From positions 2,170,001-2,234,000 of the forward strand of contig BPGK01000001.1 in NCBI GenBank assembly GCA_026002995.1: a stretch of 64,000 nt of DNA, read 5' to 3'. This DNA comes from Gaiellaceae bacterium (GTDB lineage: Bacteria; Actinomycetota; Thermoleophilia; Gaiellales; Gaiellaceae). The position numbers were made by a program, and so were the translations under genes. The notes beneath the pieces were generated by a model, which ran no database searches, was not told the origin of the DNA, and saw nothing but the letters and a program-made list of their open reading frames with translations. Every line of letters begins with the position of its first letter. Position 1 is the first letter of the stretch. This document shows positions 8,632 to 16,965 of the stretch, in pieces.

Positions 8632-9279
8632 TCAGCAACAGTCGGCGCAGCCCTCGCCGCGCCAGGTCTGGATCCCTTCGCGCAGGGCGACCCCCGCGAC
8701 CACGAGCGCTGCGACCGGATCGAGCCACCAGAGCCCGACGAGCGCGTTCCCGAGCAGGCCGATGAGGACGGCGCCGGCAAGGTACGCACAGAGCAGGTTC
8801 TGCGTGCCCTCGCCGCGCGTGGCCGTCGAGCCGAGCGTGTCGGCGAGTCGCCGCTTCGCGACTCCCAGAGCAGGCATCCCGATCAGGCTCGTCGTCACGA
8901 GCGCGATCCCGAGCCAGCTCGTCTCCGCCTGCTCGGCGGTAACGAGCTTGTGGAGCGCCTCGGCAGCCACGTACGGTACGAGGACGAAGAACTGGATCGC
9001 GACGAGCTTCTGCGCGCGTCGCTCGGCGAGATCGGAGTGAAGCCTCGAGCCGGTGAAGCGCCAGACGATGACGAGGCTCGCAACACCCTCGATCGCCGAG
9101 TCGAGCCCGAACGCGACGAGCGCGATGGAGCCGGCGAGAACACCTGCGACGATCGCGACAGCGCCTTCGATCGCCATCCAGGCGAGCGAGACCCAGGAGA
9201 GCAGCCTGGCCCGTCGAGCAGCCCGGTGCCACCGCTCGCCGCGCCCAGCCGGCGCGAGCGCGATATCGCTGCCGTCCAC
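8632..9279 (-). CDS. Short cation-diffusion-facilitator-like transporter
   Basis: The 215-residue integral membrane protein has about six hydrophobic segments and a CDF-type motif (VAFGLDSAIEG) with the metal-binding aspartate in TM2. The cytosolic C-terminal CDF domain is missing, and the protein instead ends CADCC, a possible metal-binding tail. It is the last gene of a minus-strand metal operon, 9 bp after the larger CDF gene. It likely exports a divalent metal; which one is unclear. Confidence 0.72.
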   Translation of the reverse strand: MDGSDIALAPAGRGERWHRAARRARLLSWVSLAWMAIEGAVAIVAGVLAGSIALVAFGLDSAIEGVASLVIVWRFTGSRLHSDLAERRAQKLVAIQFFVLVPYVAAEALHKLVTAEQAETSWLGIALVTTSLIGMPALGVAKRRLADTLGSTATRGEGTQNLLCAYLAGAVLIGLLGNALVGLWWLDPVAALVVAGVALREGIQTWRGEGCADCC

Positions 9280-9288
9280 GGAGAGAGC

Positions 9289-10185
9289 TTAGAAGCGGCT
9301 GAGCTCCACGAGCTCGCCCTCGCTCCCCGCGTGGTCGACCTGGAGCGTCGTGTGCTCGATCGCGAACTCTTCCCGCAGGATCCGCTCCAGCTCCCGCCGT
9401 CGCTGGTGGCAGTCTTCGCCACGGCCGACGAGCACGTGCGCCGACAGAGCCGGAAATCCCGACGTGATCGTCCAGATGTGGAGATCGTGCACCTCGACGA
9501 CCCCCGGAGCACGAGCCAGTCGCTCGCCGACGGCCATCGCGTCGATTCCCCGTGGCGTCGCCTCGAGCAGGATCGAGGTCGAGTCACGGAGGATCGTCCA
9601 CGAGCTCGCGAGGATGAGGAGGCCGACGAAGCCGGCGACGACGGCGTCCGCCTCGGCTCGACCCGTGACGAGAATGACGACGGCGGCAGCGAGCACGCCG
9701 AGCGACCCGAGGAGGTCGGCCACGACGTGCCGAAATGCCGCCTCGACGTTGAGGCCGGACGACCGCGAGCGGTGGAGGATCGCGCCTGCGGTCACGTTCA
9801 CGGCGACCCCGACGAGCGCGATCGCGAGCATCCAGCCGCCGAGCACCTCAGGCGGGTCGCCGAGCCTCTGGATCGCCTCGTAGAAGATCCAGGCCGCGGC
9901 GGCGACGAGCACGACCCCGTTCGCGAGCGCTGCGAGCACCTCGGTTCGCTTGTAGCCGTACGACCGCTCGGGCGTCGGGGGCTTCCCCGCGAGCCAGACC
10001 GCGACGAGGGCGAGCCCCAGGGAGACGTTGTCCGAGAGCATGTGTACCGCATCGGCGAGCAAGGCGAGGCTGTCGGCGTAGAGCGCTCCCACGACCTCCA
10101 CGACCGTGAAGGCGACCGTGAGCGCGAGGGCGAGGGCGAGGGCTCTCCGACTCGCGGCGCGGACGTCGTGCTCGTGACCGTGCAC
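9289..10185 (-). CDS. CDF cation efflux protein, CzcD/ZitB type
   Basis: The 298-residue protein has a His-containing N terminus (MHGHEHD), six transmembrane segments, the zinc-site motif LLADAVHMLSDNV (HxxxD type) and a second HVVADLLGS motif. A C-terminal cytosolic domain follows (VEVHDLHIWTITSG, typical of CzcD/ZitB). The family exports Zn, Cd or Co in exchange for protons. It sits between the CopC-CopD fusion and a second short CDF gene, with 9-bp gaps, so the genes are probably cotranscribed. Confidence 0.88.
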   Translation of the reverse strand: MHGHEHDVRAASRRALALALALTVAFTVVEVVGALYADSLALLADAVHMLSDNVSLGLALVAVWLAGKPPTPERSYGYKRTEVLAALANGVVLVAAAAWIFYEAIQRLGDPPEVLGGWMLAIALVGVAVNVTAGAILHRSRSSGLNVEAAFRHVVADLLGSLGVLAAAVVILVTGRAEADAVVAGFVGLLILASSWTILRDSTSILLEATPRGIDAMAVGERLARAPGVVEVHDLHIWTITSGFPALSAHVLVGRGEDCHQRRRELERILREEFAIEHTTLQVDHAGSEGELVELSRF

Positions 10186-10194
10186 GACGGCGTT

Positions 10195-11502
10195 CTACCG
10201 TGCCGCGGTCGCCGTGACGTCCCCTGCGCGCTCGGGAGGAGGGGGCGAGGCGTTCGTCAGCGCCGCAGCGACGAGCAGCACGGCGAGCGCCACCGCGGCC
10301 TCACCGGCCAGCGACGGACGCGCGCGCACCGGCCGCCCCGCCTCGAGCCGCGGCCGCACGACGACGTGGTGCACGGCGCCCCAACCGAGCGCGACGGCGA
10401 CGACCGCGAGCTTGACGAGGAGCACGCGACCGTACCCGGTCGTCCAGAGCTCGCTCGGCGCGGCCAGGCGCTCGAGCGCGAGGTAGACGCCGCCGACGAC
10501 GAGCACCCCAACGAGCGCAACCGCGAGCCGGGAGAAGCCGACGAACGCCCTCCTGCGCAGCGCCGGCGCTGTCGGCCAGACGACGAGCGCGAGCGCCGCG
10601 ACGCCTCCAACCCAGACCGAGGCGGCGACGAGGTGCAGCCAGTCGACGAGGGCCGTGAGCCAACTCGAGCCTGGCTCCGTCGCCTGGTGCCCGGAGAGCG
10701 ACAGGCCGGCGACGAGACCAACCGAGAGCGCGAGCGCTCCGAGGCGCGGCGCATCGAGCTCGAGCACCCAGGCGAGGAGGAGCAGGCCGAAGACGACGCC
10801 GAATCCGACGGTCAGGAAGAGGAACGCGATGCCGAAGCGCGTCTTCTCGGCGAACGGCTGGAGATCGCCGTACAGGAGGTCTCCGAAGGGAAGCTGGAGA
10901 GCGTTCGAGGCGCGGAGGACGAAGCCGAGGATCCCGGCGTTGATCGCCGCGAGCGCGGCGCCCGTGGTCACGAGGTGCACGCGCCGCTCGAGCGCTGCGG
11001 GAACGGGCCCGCGCAGGACGACGAGCCGCAGGGTCAGGGGCCCGATCAGGAGCGCGATGGCGGCGAAGAGGGCCCAGCGAGCGAGGTCGTCCCGCCACGT
11101 CGCTCCACGCGCCCCGACCGCGTCGGTCGGCGGCGGCGGCACGACGCCGATGCCGAAGGTGTACACCCCGGACGGCGAGTGCCCGTCTCCGCTCGTCACC
11201 CGCCAGCGAACGGTGTAGGCGATGCCACTCCTCAGCCCACTCACGGGGGCCACGACGACGCGTCCGCCCTCCTCGACCCGCGCCGGCCCCGCGAGCGACG
11301 AACCGTCGGGCGCGAGCACCTGGATCGCGCCTGCGGCGACGACGACGGGCTGGCTGAAGCGGAGGCGCACCTCGCTCGGAGCGGCGTCGACGGAGGACTG
11401 CGTGGCGGGGCTCGCGCCCTTCAGGACGGCGTGCGCGGACGCGGTGGCCGGCGCAACGAGAGCCGCTGCCGCGGCGAGGACGAGCGCGCCGCGAGCCCTC
11501 AC
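10195..11502 (-). CDS. CopC-CopD fusion copper protein
   Basis: The 435-residue protein starts with a signal peptide ending ATASA and an N-terminal histidine (HAVLKGASPA) that becomes the copper ligand of a CopC beta-barrel (about residues 24-120, with GDGHSPSG). Eight or so membrane segments of a CopD domain follow, including VDWLHLVAASVWVGG. Such fusions bind periplasmic copper and move it into the cell or to cuproenzymes. The GTG at 11502 is preceded by GGGAGG and overlaps the upstream stop as GTGA. Confidence 0.85.
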   Translation of the reverse strand: MRARGALVLAAAAALVAPATASAHAVLKGASPATQSSVDAAPSEVRLRFSQPVVVAAGAIQVLAPDGSSLAGPARVEEGGRVVVAPVSGLRSGIAYTVRWRVTSGDGHSPSGVYTFGIGVVPPPPTDAVGARGATWRDDLARWALFAAIALLIGPLTLRLVVLRGPVPAALERRVHLVTTGAALAAINAGILGFVLRASNALQLPFGDLLYGDLQPFAEKTRFGIAFLFLTVGFGVVFGLLLLAWVLELDAPRLGALALSVGLVAGLSLSGHQATEPGSSWLTALVDWLHLVAASVWVGGVAALALVVWPTAPALRRRAFVGFSRLAVALVGVLVVGGVYLALERLAAPSELWTTGYGRVLLVKLAVVAVALGWGAVHHVVVRPRLEAGRPVRARPSLAGEAAVALAVLLVAAALTNASPPPPERAGDVTATAAR

Positions 11503-12074
11503 GGCGGCCCTCCCTCTCCGAAGCGGCCGAAGATCGGCGCGACGTCGCGATCCGCGAATAGGAGTACCGCGAGGACGACGAACGTCAGCGCGAAGCCGGC
11601 GCTCCACACGGCCCTCCGCGGCTGGAGCGCCCGTCCGAGCGGGAAGAGCGCGGCGACGACGAGCGTCCATCCGATCACGTGGTGGAGGAACGCGGAGCGC
11701 GAGTAGAGCCACGGGTTCGACTCGTGGACGAGGAAGGCGACGCCCGAGAAGAAGAGAGCGGCGGCCGCGACGAGCGACCAGCGCGGGCTCGTCAGCTTCC
11801 CGCGGGCGAGCGCGAGCTGCACGGCGCCCGCGATCATCGCCGCCTCCGCCCACAGCGCGTGGGCGAGGAGGTGGATAGTCGAGAAAGTCGAGAACGCGGT
11901 GACGACCCAGAGCAGCGTCCCGCCCGCGAGCGCGAGAGAGGGCCACAAGGAGGCGCGCCAGACCCGCTTCCGGAAGATGTCGTCGCCCACGATCACCTCC
12001 GAGAGGAGCAGCAGACCGACAAAGAGCGCGACCGCGCCCGCAAGCCAGTGCGCGACTTCAGGCGGCGGGATCAC
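11499..12074 (-). CDS. Multipass membrane protein of unknown function in copper operon
   Basis: The 191-residue protein has about six hydrophobic segments with several membrane-proximal histidines (HWLAG, HLLAHALW, VHESNPW, FLHHVIGW) that could ligate haem or copper. I do not recognise the family. It overlaps the CopC-CopD gene by 4 bp and the upstream small membrane gene by 17 bp, so it is very likely part of the same metal-handling unit. Confidence 0.7.
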   Translation of the reverse strand: MIPPPEVAHWLAGAVALFVGLLLLSEVIVGDDIFRKRVWRASLWPSLALAGGTLLWVVTAFSTFSTIHLLAHALWAEAAMIAGAVQLALARGKLTSPRWSLVAAAALFFSGVAFLVHESNPWLYSRSAFLHHVIGWTLVVAALFPLGRALQPRRAVWSAGFALTFVVLAVLLFADRDVAPIFGRFGEGGPP

Positions 12075-12369
12075 GGTCTGGCTCCCGGAGGTCGCGGACG
12101 AGCCCCGGCGCCACGAGCACGACGTAGAGAACGCCGACCGCGATCACGAGCAGGGGGCCCTGGACGAGGACGTGGTAGACGCTCCTCTCGGCAGCATGCG
12201 CGAGCGAGATCCGGTACGGCTGCGCCACCGCCCAGACGATGCCCGCGAGGATCGTGAGCGGTCCGAGCATCTGGATCGCGAGCACGCGAAGCTCTCTCCG
12301 GGCTGTCTCCCCGCCTCGCCGCAGCGCTCCCCGCGAGACCTCGCTTCCGATCTCTGAACCCGTGGACAT
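12058..12369 (-). CDS. Small two-TM membrane protein, first gene of the copper operon
   Basis: The 103-residue protein has a charged N-terminal 35 residues followed by two hydrophobic helices (LGPLTILAGIVWAVAQ and LLVIAVGVLYVVLVAPG). No family is recognised. ATG 12369 was chosen because the upstream in-frame extension is arginine-rich noise that overlaps the divergent gene. It heads the minus-strand operon and is divergent from the P460-like gene, with about 80 bp between the starts. Confidence 0.6.
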   Translation of the reverse strand: MSTGSEIGSEVSRGALRRGGETARRELRVLAIQMLGPLTILAGIVWAVAQPYRISLAHAAERSVYHVLVQGPLLVIAVGVLYVVLVAPGLVRDLREPDRDPAA

Positions 12370-12448
12370 CGCGAACGAAGAAGTCTCGCCCTCCCGGTCG
12401 CCGCGCGCAAGCCGATGCGAGTTGCCGAACCTCCCGCTCTCGGGCACG

Positions 12449-12895
12449 ATGCGTGGCATGCGCGCGAGGATCGTCGCCGTCGTCTGCCTCGCGGCAGTCG
12501 CGCTGTCAGCGGTCGCCGTCGTGACCGCGACCGCGAAGACCCGGCGCGACGGCCTGCCCGCCTACGTGACGGGCTGGGAGCGCTGGCCGAAGATCAACCG
12601 CAAGCCGTTCTCCACCCCCGGTCCCCACTCGGGAGTGAAGAACGTCTACGCGAGCAAGCAGAAGAGGGGCGCGACGTATCCGAACGGCACGGTGATCGTG
12701 AAGACGATCATCAAGCCGGGAACACGCTTCGTCGGACAGTTCGCGGTCATGCGCAAAGTCAACGGACGCTGGCAGTACATCGAGTGGGAACGGCCGAGCC
12801 CGCGTGCCCGCTACGCGCTCCTTGCGAAGGGGCAGCTGTGTCAGAGCTGCCATATGCAGGCGCGCGCGAACGACTACGTCTTCACGAAGCGCTGA
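12449..12895 (+). CDS. Cytochrome P460-like exported haem protein
   Basis: The 148-residue protein has a signal peptide or N-terminal anchor (VCLAAVALSAVAVVTATA) and a c-type haem motif at its C terminus, LCQSCHMQARANDYVFTK, where CxxCH is followed by the DYVF segment typical of cytochrome P460. P460 proteins oxidise hydroxylamine or related small nitrogen species, but many relatives are uncharacterised. ATG 12449 and ATG 12458 (MRARIV) are both possible starts; there is no clear ribosome site. The neighbouring copper operon on the other strand may share its promoter region. Confidence 0.75.
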   Translation: MRGMRARIVAVVCLAAVALSAVAVVTATAKTRRDGLPAYVTGWERWPKINRKPFSTPGPHSGVKNVYASKQKRGATYPNGTVIVKTIIKPGTRFVGQFAVMRKVNGRWQYIEWERPSPRARYALLAKGQLCQSCHMQARANDYVFTKR

Positions 12896-12898
12896 GCA

Positions 12899-12934
12899 CG
12901 AGGTGCGGGAGCCACGTCTGGATCCCGCACCTCG
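12899..12934. terminator. Perfect 12-bp hairpin between convergent genes
   Basis: CGAGGTGCGGGA at 12899-12910 and its exact complement at 12923-12934 enclose a 12-nt loop. It starts 4 nt after the P460 stop and lies 15 bp from the stop of the small convergent gene, so it can serve as a bidirectional terminator. There is no T-run. Confidence 0.6.
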
Positions 12935-12949
12935 CTGACGACGTCGAGG

Positions 12950-13108
12950 CTAGGCGCCCGAGGACCGCATCCGGTATCCGCGGAAGATCAGGCCCAGTCC
13001 GACCAGGATCGCGACGATGCCGACGATGACGCCGATCGTCGTGTTCCAGAAGAGCACGACGAGGATGCCGAGCACGAGCGCCACGATCCCGATGAGGAGA
13101 TTGGTCAT
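12950..13108 (-). CDS. Small hydrophobic protein, 52 residues
   Basis: A 52-residue protein with two closely spaced hydrophobic helices separated by FWNTTIG and ending RGYRMRSSGA. Low-complexity Ile/Val/Leu/Gly membrane proteins like this are common in actinobacteria and have no assigned function. It lies 33 bp downstream of kbl and may be cotranscribed, unless the hairpin between them stops transcription. Confidence 0.6.
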   Translation of the reverse strand: MTNLLIGIVALVLGILVVLFWNTTIGVIVGIVAILVGLGLIFRGYRMRSSGA

Positions 13109-13110
13109 GG

Positions 13111-13137
13111 GAACGCGTTCTCCCGCGAAGCGAGAAC
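13111..13137 (-). terminator. Hairpin between kbl and the small membrane gene
   Basis: GTTCTC at 13117-13122 pairs with GAGAAC at 13132-13137 around CCGCGAAGC, and GAACGCGTTC at 13111-13120 is itself a palindrome. It could be an attenuator or terminator after kbl. There is no T-run. Confidence 0.3.
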
Positions 13138-13141
13138 TCCT

Positions 13142-14347
13142 TCACTCGTGGCTCTCGGCACCATGTCGGTGCGATCGTCGAACGCGCCTGAACGCCTCGA
13201 TCGCGCGCTCGAGGTGCTCGTCCTCGAGCGCCGCCGACATCTGCACGCGGATGCGAGCGGTGCCCTCCGGGACGACCGGGTAGCCGAAGCCGGTGACGAA
13301 CACGCCCTCGTCGAGGAGCCGCTGCGAGAGGGCGATCGCCTCGGCTGTCTCCCCGACGATGATCGGGATGATGGCGGCCTCGCCCTCGAGCGGCGCGTAG
13401 CCGGTCTCCGCGAGCAGCGCCCGGAATCGCCGCGTGTTCTCGTGCAGCTTCGCGAGCAGATCCGGCCGGGCGAGCATGACCTCGATCGCGGCGAGCGCGC
13501 TGCACGCGACCGTCGGCGGCAGCGCGTTCGAGAAGAGCTGCGGTCGCGAGCGCTGGGCGAGCAGGTCGCAGACGGCCGCGGACGACGCCACGTACCCGCC
13601 GGCGGCGCCCCCGAGCGCCTTGCCGAGCGTCCCCGTGATCACGTCCACCTCGCCGAGCAGCCCGAAGTGCTCGACTGTCCCGCGGCCGGTCTCACCGAGG
13701 ACGCCCACGCCGTGCGAGTCGTCCACGATCACGACCGCGTCGTGCTTGCGAGCCAGCTCGACGATGTCGGGGAGCTTCGCGAGATCGCCCTCCATCGAGA
13801 ACACGCCGTCCGTGACGATCAACTTGCGGGCGGTGCGCGGAGCCGCTGCCAGCCCGTCGCGGAGGGCCGCCATGTCGGAGTGCGGGTAGATCACCTTGCT
13901 CGCGGGACGCGCGAGCCGCACCGCGTCGATGATGCTCGCGTGGTTCAGCTCGTCGGTCAGGATCACGGTCTCCGCGTCGGTGAGCGTCGGGATGACGGCC
14001 TCGTTCGCGTTCCAGCAGGACACGTAGGTGAGCGCCGCGTCGGTTCCCGAGAGCTCCGCGAGCGCGCGCTCGAGCTCGAGGTGGGGCGCGAAGGTACCGC
14101 AGATGAAGCGGACGGAGGCCGTCCCGGCGCCGTAGCGCTCGAGACCCTCGATCCCGGCACGAACGACATCCGGATGCGCGGCGAGCCCGAGGTAGTTGTT
14201 CGAGGAGAGGACGATGACCTCGCCCCGCCCCGTCATCTGCACGACCGGGCCCTGGGGCGACTCGAGCGTGAGGAAGTGCTTGTACGTGCGCGCCTCGCGG
14301 AGCGCGTCGAGCTCCGCAGTGACCTGCTCGACGAGTCGTTCGTTCAC
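13142..14347 (-). CDS. kbl: 2-amino-3-ketobutyrate CoA ligase (glycine C-acetyltransferase)
   Basis: The 401-residue protein of the alpha-oxoamine synthase family has the expected motifs: NNYLGLAAHPDV, YGAGTASVRFICGT, the cofactor aspartate in VIVDDSHGVGVLG, and the PLP lysine in ITGTLGKALGGAAGGY. It converts 2-amino-3-ketobutyrate and CoA into glycine and acetyl-CoA, the second step of threonine breakdown. The GTG start overlaps the tdh stop (GTGA), which matches the functional pairing. Confidence 0.93.
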   Translation of the reverse strand: MNERLVEQVTAELDALREARTYKHFLTLESPQGPVVQMTGRGEVIVLSSNNYLGLAAHPDVVRAGIEGLERYGAGTASVRFICGTFAPHLELERALAELSGTDAALTYVSCWNANEAVIPTLTDAETVILTDELNHASIIDAVRLARPASKVIYPHSDMAALRDGLAAAPRTARKLIVTDGVFSMEGDLAKLPDIVELARKHDAVVIVDDSHGVGVLGETGRGTVEHFGLLGEVDVITGTLGKALGGAAGGYVASSAAVCDLLAQRSRPQLFSNALPPTVACSALAAIEVMLARPDLLAKLHENTRRFRALLAETGYAPLEGEAAIIPIIVGETAEAIALSQRLLDEGVFVTGFGYPVVPEGTARIRVQMSAALEDEHLERAIEAFRRVRRSHRHGAESHE

Positions 14348-15393
14348 GCGGACGCTCCGCTCGGACGCAGAACGATCTTGCACGCCTCCCCCGACTCGAG
14401 CAGATCGAAGGCCTCGTCGAAGCGCTCGAGCGGGAGCTCCGCGCTGATCAGCGGGCGCAGGTCGACGACCCCGTGCTCGAGCAACCAGCGCGTCGTGTAC
14501 CAGGTCTCCCAGATCGCTCTGCCGTTCACCGCGGTCACCGTCAGGTTCTTGAAGATGAGCGACTCGGCAACGTCGATCGTCGCAGGGCGAGCCGGGATGC
14601 CGAAGAGGACGACGTTTCCACCGTGACGGGCGATCGCGAAAGCGTCCTGGATGGCCTGGAGCGCTCCGGACATCTCGAAGACGACCCCGAGCCCGACGCC
14701 CTCGTTCCGCTCGACGAACCAGCCGCGGACGTCGTCGACGGCGGCGAAGTCCACGACGTCGTCGGCGCCGAGCCTCCGGGCGAGCTCGAGGCGGAAGGGA
14801 ACATGATCGGAGGCGAGCAGTCGGCCGGCACCGAACGCCCGTGCGATGGCGATCGTGAACAGCCCGACTGGGCCGCAGCCGAGCACCGCGACCGCGCGCC
14901 CCGCGAGGTTCTGCGTCGAGGTGGCGAAGACGGCGTTCCCGAACGGCTCTTGGAGGCAGGCGATCTCGGGCGGCAGCTTCGCACGGTCGTTCTGCCAGGC
15001 GACCGAGGCCGGGATCGAGACGTAGTCCGCGAAGCCGCCGTCCCGGTCGACGCCGAGGATCCGCGTCTGCTCGCACATGTGCGCCTTGCCGGTACGACAG
15101 TGGAAGCAGACCCCGCACGTGACGTGGCTCTCCGCGGAGACGTAGTCCCCCTCGCCGATGCTCGTCACGCCGGAGCCGAGCGCGACGACCGTGCCGCAGA
15201 GCTCATGGCCCAACGTCAGCGGCGGCGTGACCCGCTCGGCCGACCACTCGTCCCAGCGGCGGATGTGGAGGTCGGTGCCGCAGATCGACGCCGCCTCGAC
15301 CCGGACGAGCACCTCACCCGGCCCCGGCGCGGGTACCGGCACCTCCTCGAGGACGAGGCCGGGCTCCGCTCTGCGCTTGCGGATCGCGCGCAT
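14344..15393 (-). CDS. tdh: L-threonine 3-dehydrogenase
   Basis: The 349-residue zinc dehydrogenase has catalytic-zinc motifs (SICGTDLHIRRWDEW, LTLGHELCGTV), a structural zinc lobe (CGVCFHCRTGKAHMC) and a Rossmann loop, VLGCGPVGLF. The sequence ARLxxxEPFGNAVF-like segment (CLQEPFGNAVFATS) and GIPARPATID near the C terminus are typical of Tdh. It makes 2-amino-3-ketobutyrate, which the overlapping kbl product consumes. GGAG precedes ATG 15393 by 4 nt. Confidence 0.93.
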   Translation of the reverse strand: MRAIRKRRAEPGLVLEEVPVPAPGPGEVLVRVEAASICGTDLHIRRWDEWSAERVTPPLTLGHELCGTVVALGSGVTSIGEGDYVSAESHVTCGVCFHCRTGKAHMCEQTRILGVDRDGGFADYVSIPASVAWQNDRAKLPPEIACLQEPFGNAVFATSTQNLAGRAVAVLGCGPVGLFTIAIARAFGAGRLLASDHVPFRLELARRLGADDVVDFAAVDDVRGWFVERNEGVGLGVVFEMSGALQAIQDAFAIARHGGNVVLFGIPARPATIDVAESLIFKNLTVTAVNGRAIWETWYTTRWLLEHGVVDLRPLISAELPLERFDEAFDLLESGEACKIVLRPSGASA

Positions 15394-15513
15394 CGTCTCC
15401 ACGTGGGGACTCTGCCACGGCGCGCGCCCGGGCGCGGAGGACGCGCGCTGCCGTTCGGCTTTCCACGGATGCGCCGAGTCACGGGGGTGGCGACGATGCG
15501 GACGATGCGCTCG

Positions 15514-16965
15514 ATGGAACGGCTGACGCCACCGCCCTGGAAGGCGAAGGTCGTCGAGCCGATCGAGCTCCGCTCGCCGGCCGAGCGGCGCATCGCGATC
15601 GGCAACGCGGGCTTCAACACCTTCCTCCTCCGCTCCGAAGACGTCTTCGTCGACCTCCTCACGGACAGCGGCACCTCCGCCCTCTCGCAGGAGCAGCGGG
15701 CGGCGATGGAGCTCGGGGACGAGGCCTACGCCGGCTCGCGCAGCTTCTTCCGCCTCGAGCAGGCCGTGCGCGAGGTCTTCGGCTACCGGTACGTCATCCC
15801 GGCGCACCAGGGTCGCGGGGCAGAGCACCTGCTCGCGCGCGCGCTCGTCGGGCCCGGGTCGAAGGTGCCCTCGAACCTCTACTTCACGACCTCGCGCGAG
15901 CACGTCGAGCTCGCGGGCGGCGTCTGGGAGGACGTCGCAGTCGACGAGGCCCGCGAGCCCGCCTCGCCCTTCCCGTTCAAGGGGAACATCGATCTCGCCA
16001 GGCTCGAGGAGGCCCTCGCCCGCGCGGCGCCCGGAGAGATCGCGTACGTGCGCCAGGAGGCGTGCCTGAACATGGCCGGCGGGCAGCCGTTCTCGATCGA
16101 GAACCTCGCCGCCGTGCGGGAGCTGACGCGCCGGCACGCCGTGCCGTTCATCCTCGACGCGACCCGGATCTCCGAGAACGCGCTCTTCGTAAAGGAGTGC
16201 GAGCCCGGCTACGCCGAGCGCTCGCTTCCCGAGCTGATCCGGATGATCGCCGACCACGCCGACGGGGCGATCTTCTCCTCGAAGAAGGATCACTTCGTGC
16301 CGATCGGCGGGCTCGTCGCGGTGAACGACGTCGAGCTGGCTCGGAAGCTCCGCGAGCAGGTCGTCGTGTACGAGGGCTTCCCGCACTACGGCGGGATGGC
16401 GGGACACGACATGGAGGCGCTCGCACAGGGCATCCGCGAGTCCACCGACGAGCGGATCGTCAGCGCCTACGTCGCGCAGGCGCGTTACCTCGGCGGGGTG
16501 CTCGAGGAGGCGGGCGTTCCCATCGTCCTCCCCATCGGCGCGCACGCCGTGTTCGTCGACGCGAGGCGCTTCCTCCCCCAGCTCCGGCTCGAGGAGTTCC
16601 CGGCGCAGACGCTCGCCGCCGCCTTCTACCTCGCGGGCGGCGTGCGCTCGATGGAGCGCGGCATCGTCTCGGGCCAGCACGGCTCCGAGCCCTACGACGG
16701 GCTCGAGCTCGTCCGGCTCACGCTCCCGCGCCGCGTCTACACGCAGGAGCATCTGACGTGGGTCGCCGACGTGGTGATCCACGTCCTCAGGCACGCCGAC
16801 GAGATCCCGGGTCTGCGCATGACGTACGAGCCCGAGCACCTACGGTTCTTCCAGGCCCGCTTCGCGCCGCTCGCGCGGTTCCCCGAGCTCGCGATCGAGG
16901 GAGAGCCGGCAACCCGGGGCGCTCAGAAGACGGTGACCGGCGTTCCGATCTCGACGAAGCGGTAG
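15514..16965 (+). CDS. tnaA: Tryptophanase / beta-eliminating lyase
   Basis: The 483-residue protein aligns with TnaA from residue 1: VDLLTDSGTSALSQEQ, GDEAYAGSRSFF, IPAHQGRGAEH, the PLP lysine in FSSKKDHFVPIGGL, and YEGFPHYGGMAGHDMEALA. The family cleaves tryptophan to indole, pyruvate and ammonia, or acts on tyrosine or cysteine. ATG 15514 gives the best alignment to TnaA; in-frame ATGs at 15496 and 15505 are alternatives. The last 15 codons overlap the convergent L,D-transpeptidase gene by 43 bp and look like read-out past the usual TnaA end. Confidence 0.88.
   Translation: MERLTPPPWKAKVVEPIELRSPAERRIAIGNAGFNTFLLRSEDVFVDLLTDSGTSALSQEQRAAMELGDEAYAGSRSFFRLEQAVREVFGYRYVIPAHQGRGAEHLLARALVGPGSKVPSNLYFTTSREHVELAGGVWEDVAVDEAREPASPFPFKGNIDLARLEEALARAAPGEIAYVRQEACLNMAGGQPFSIENLAAVRELTRRHAVPFILDATRISENALFVKECEPGYAERSLPELIRMIADHADGAIFSSKKDHFVPIGGLVAVNDVELARKLREQVVVYEGFPHYGGMAGHDMEALAQGIRESTDERIVSAYVAQARYLGGVLEEAGVPIVLPIGAHAVFVDARRFLPQLRLEEFPAQTLAAAFYLAGGVRSMERGIVSGQHGSEPYDGLELVRLTLPRRVYTQEHLTWVADVVIHVLRHADEIPGLRMTYEPEHLRFFQARFAPLARFPELAIEGEPATRGAQKTVTGVPISTKR

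Noticed and set aside
8950-11706. Long plus-strand open frame of over 900 codons
   Set aside because: It lies antisense to the CDF and CopC-CopD genes, is rich in Arg, Glu, Asp and Gly, and has no domain. It is a high-GC shadow.
14344-16839. Upstream extension of the tdh frame to about 830 codons
   Set aside because: The extension is antisense to tnaA. Tdh aligns from ATG 15393 and needs nothing further.
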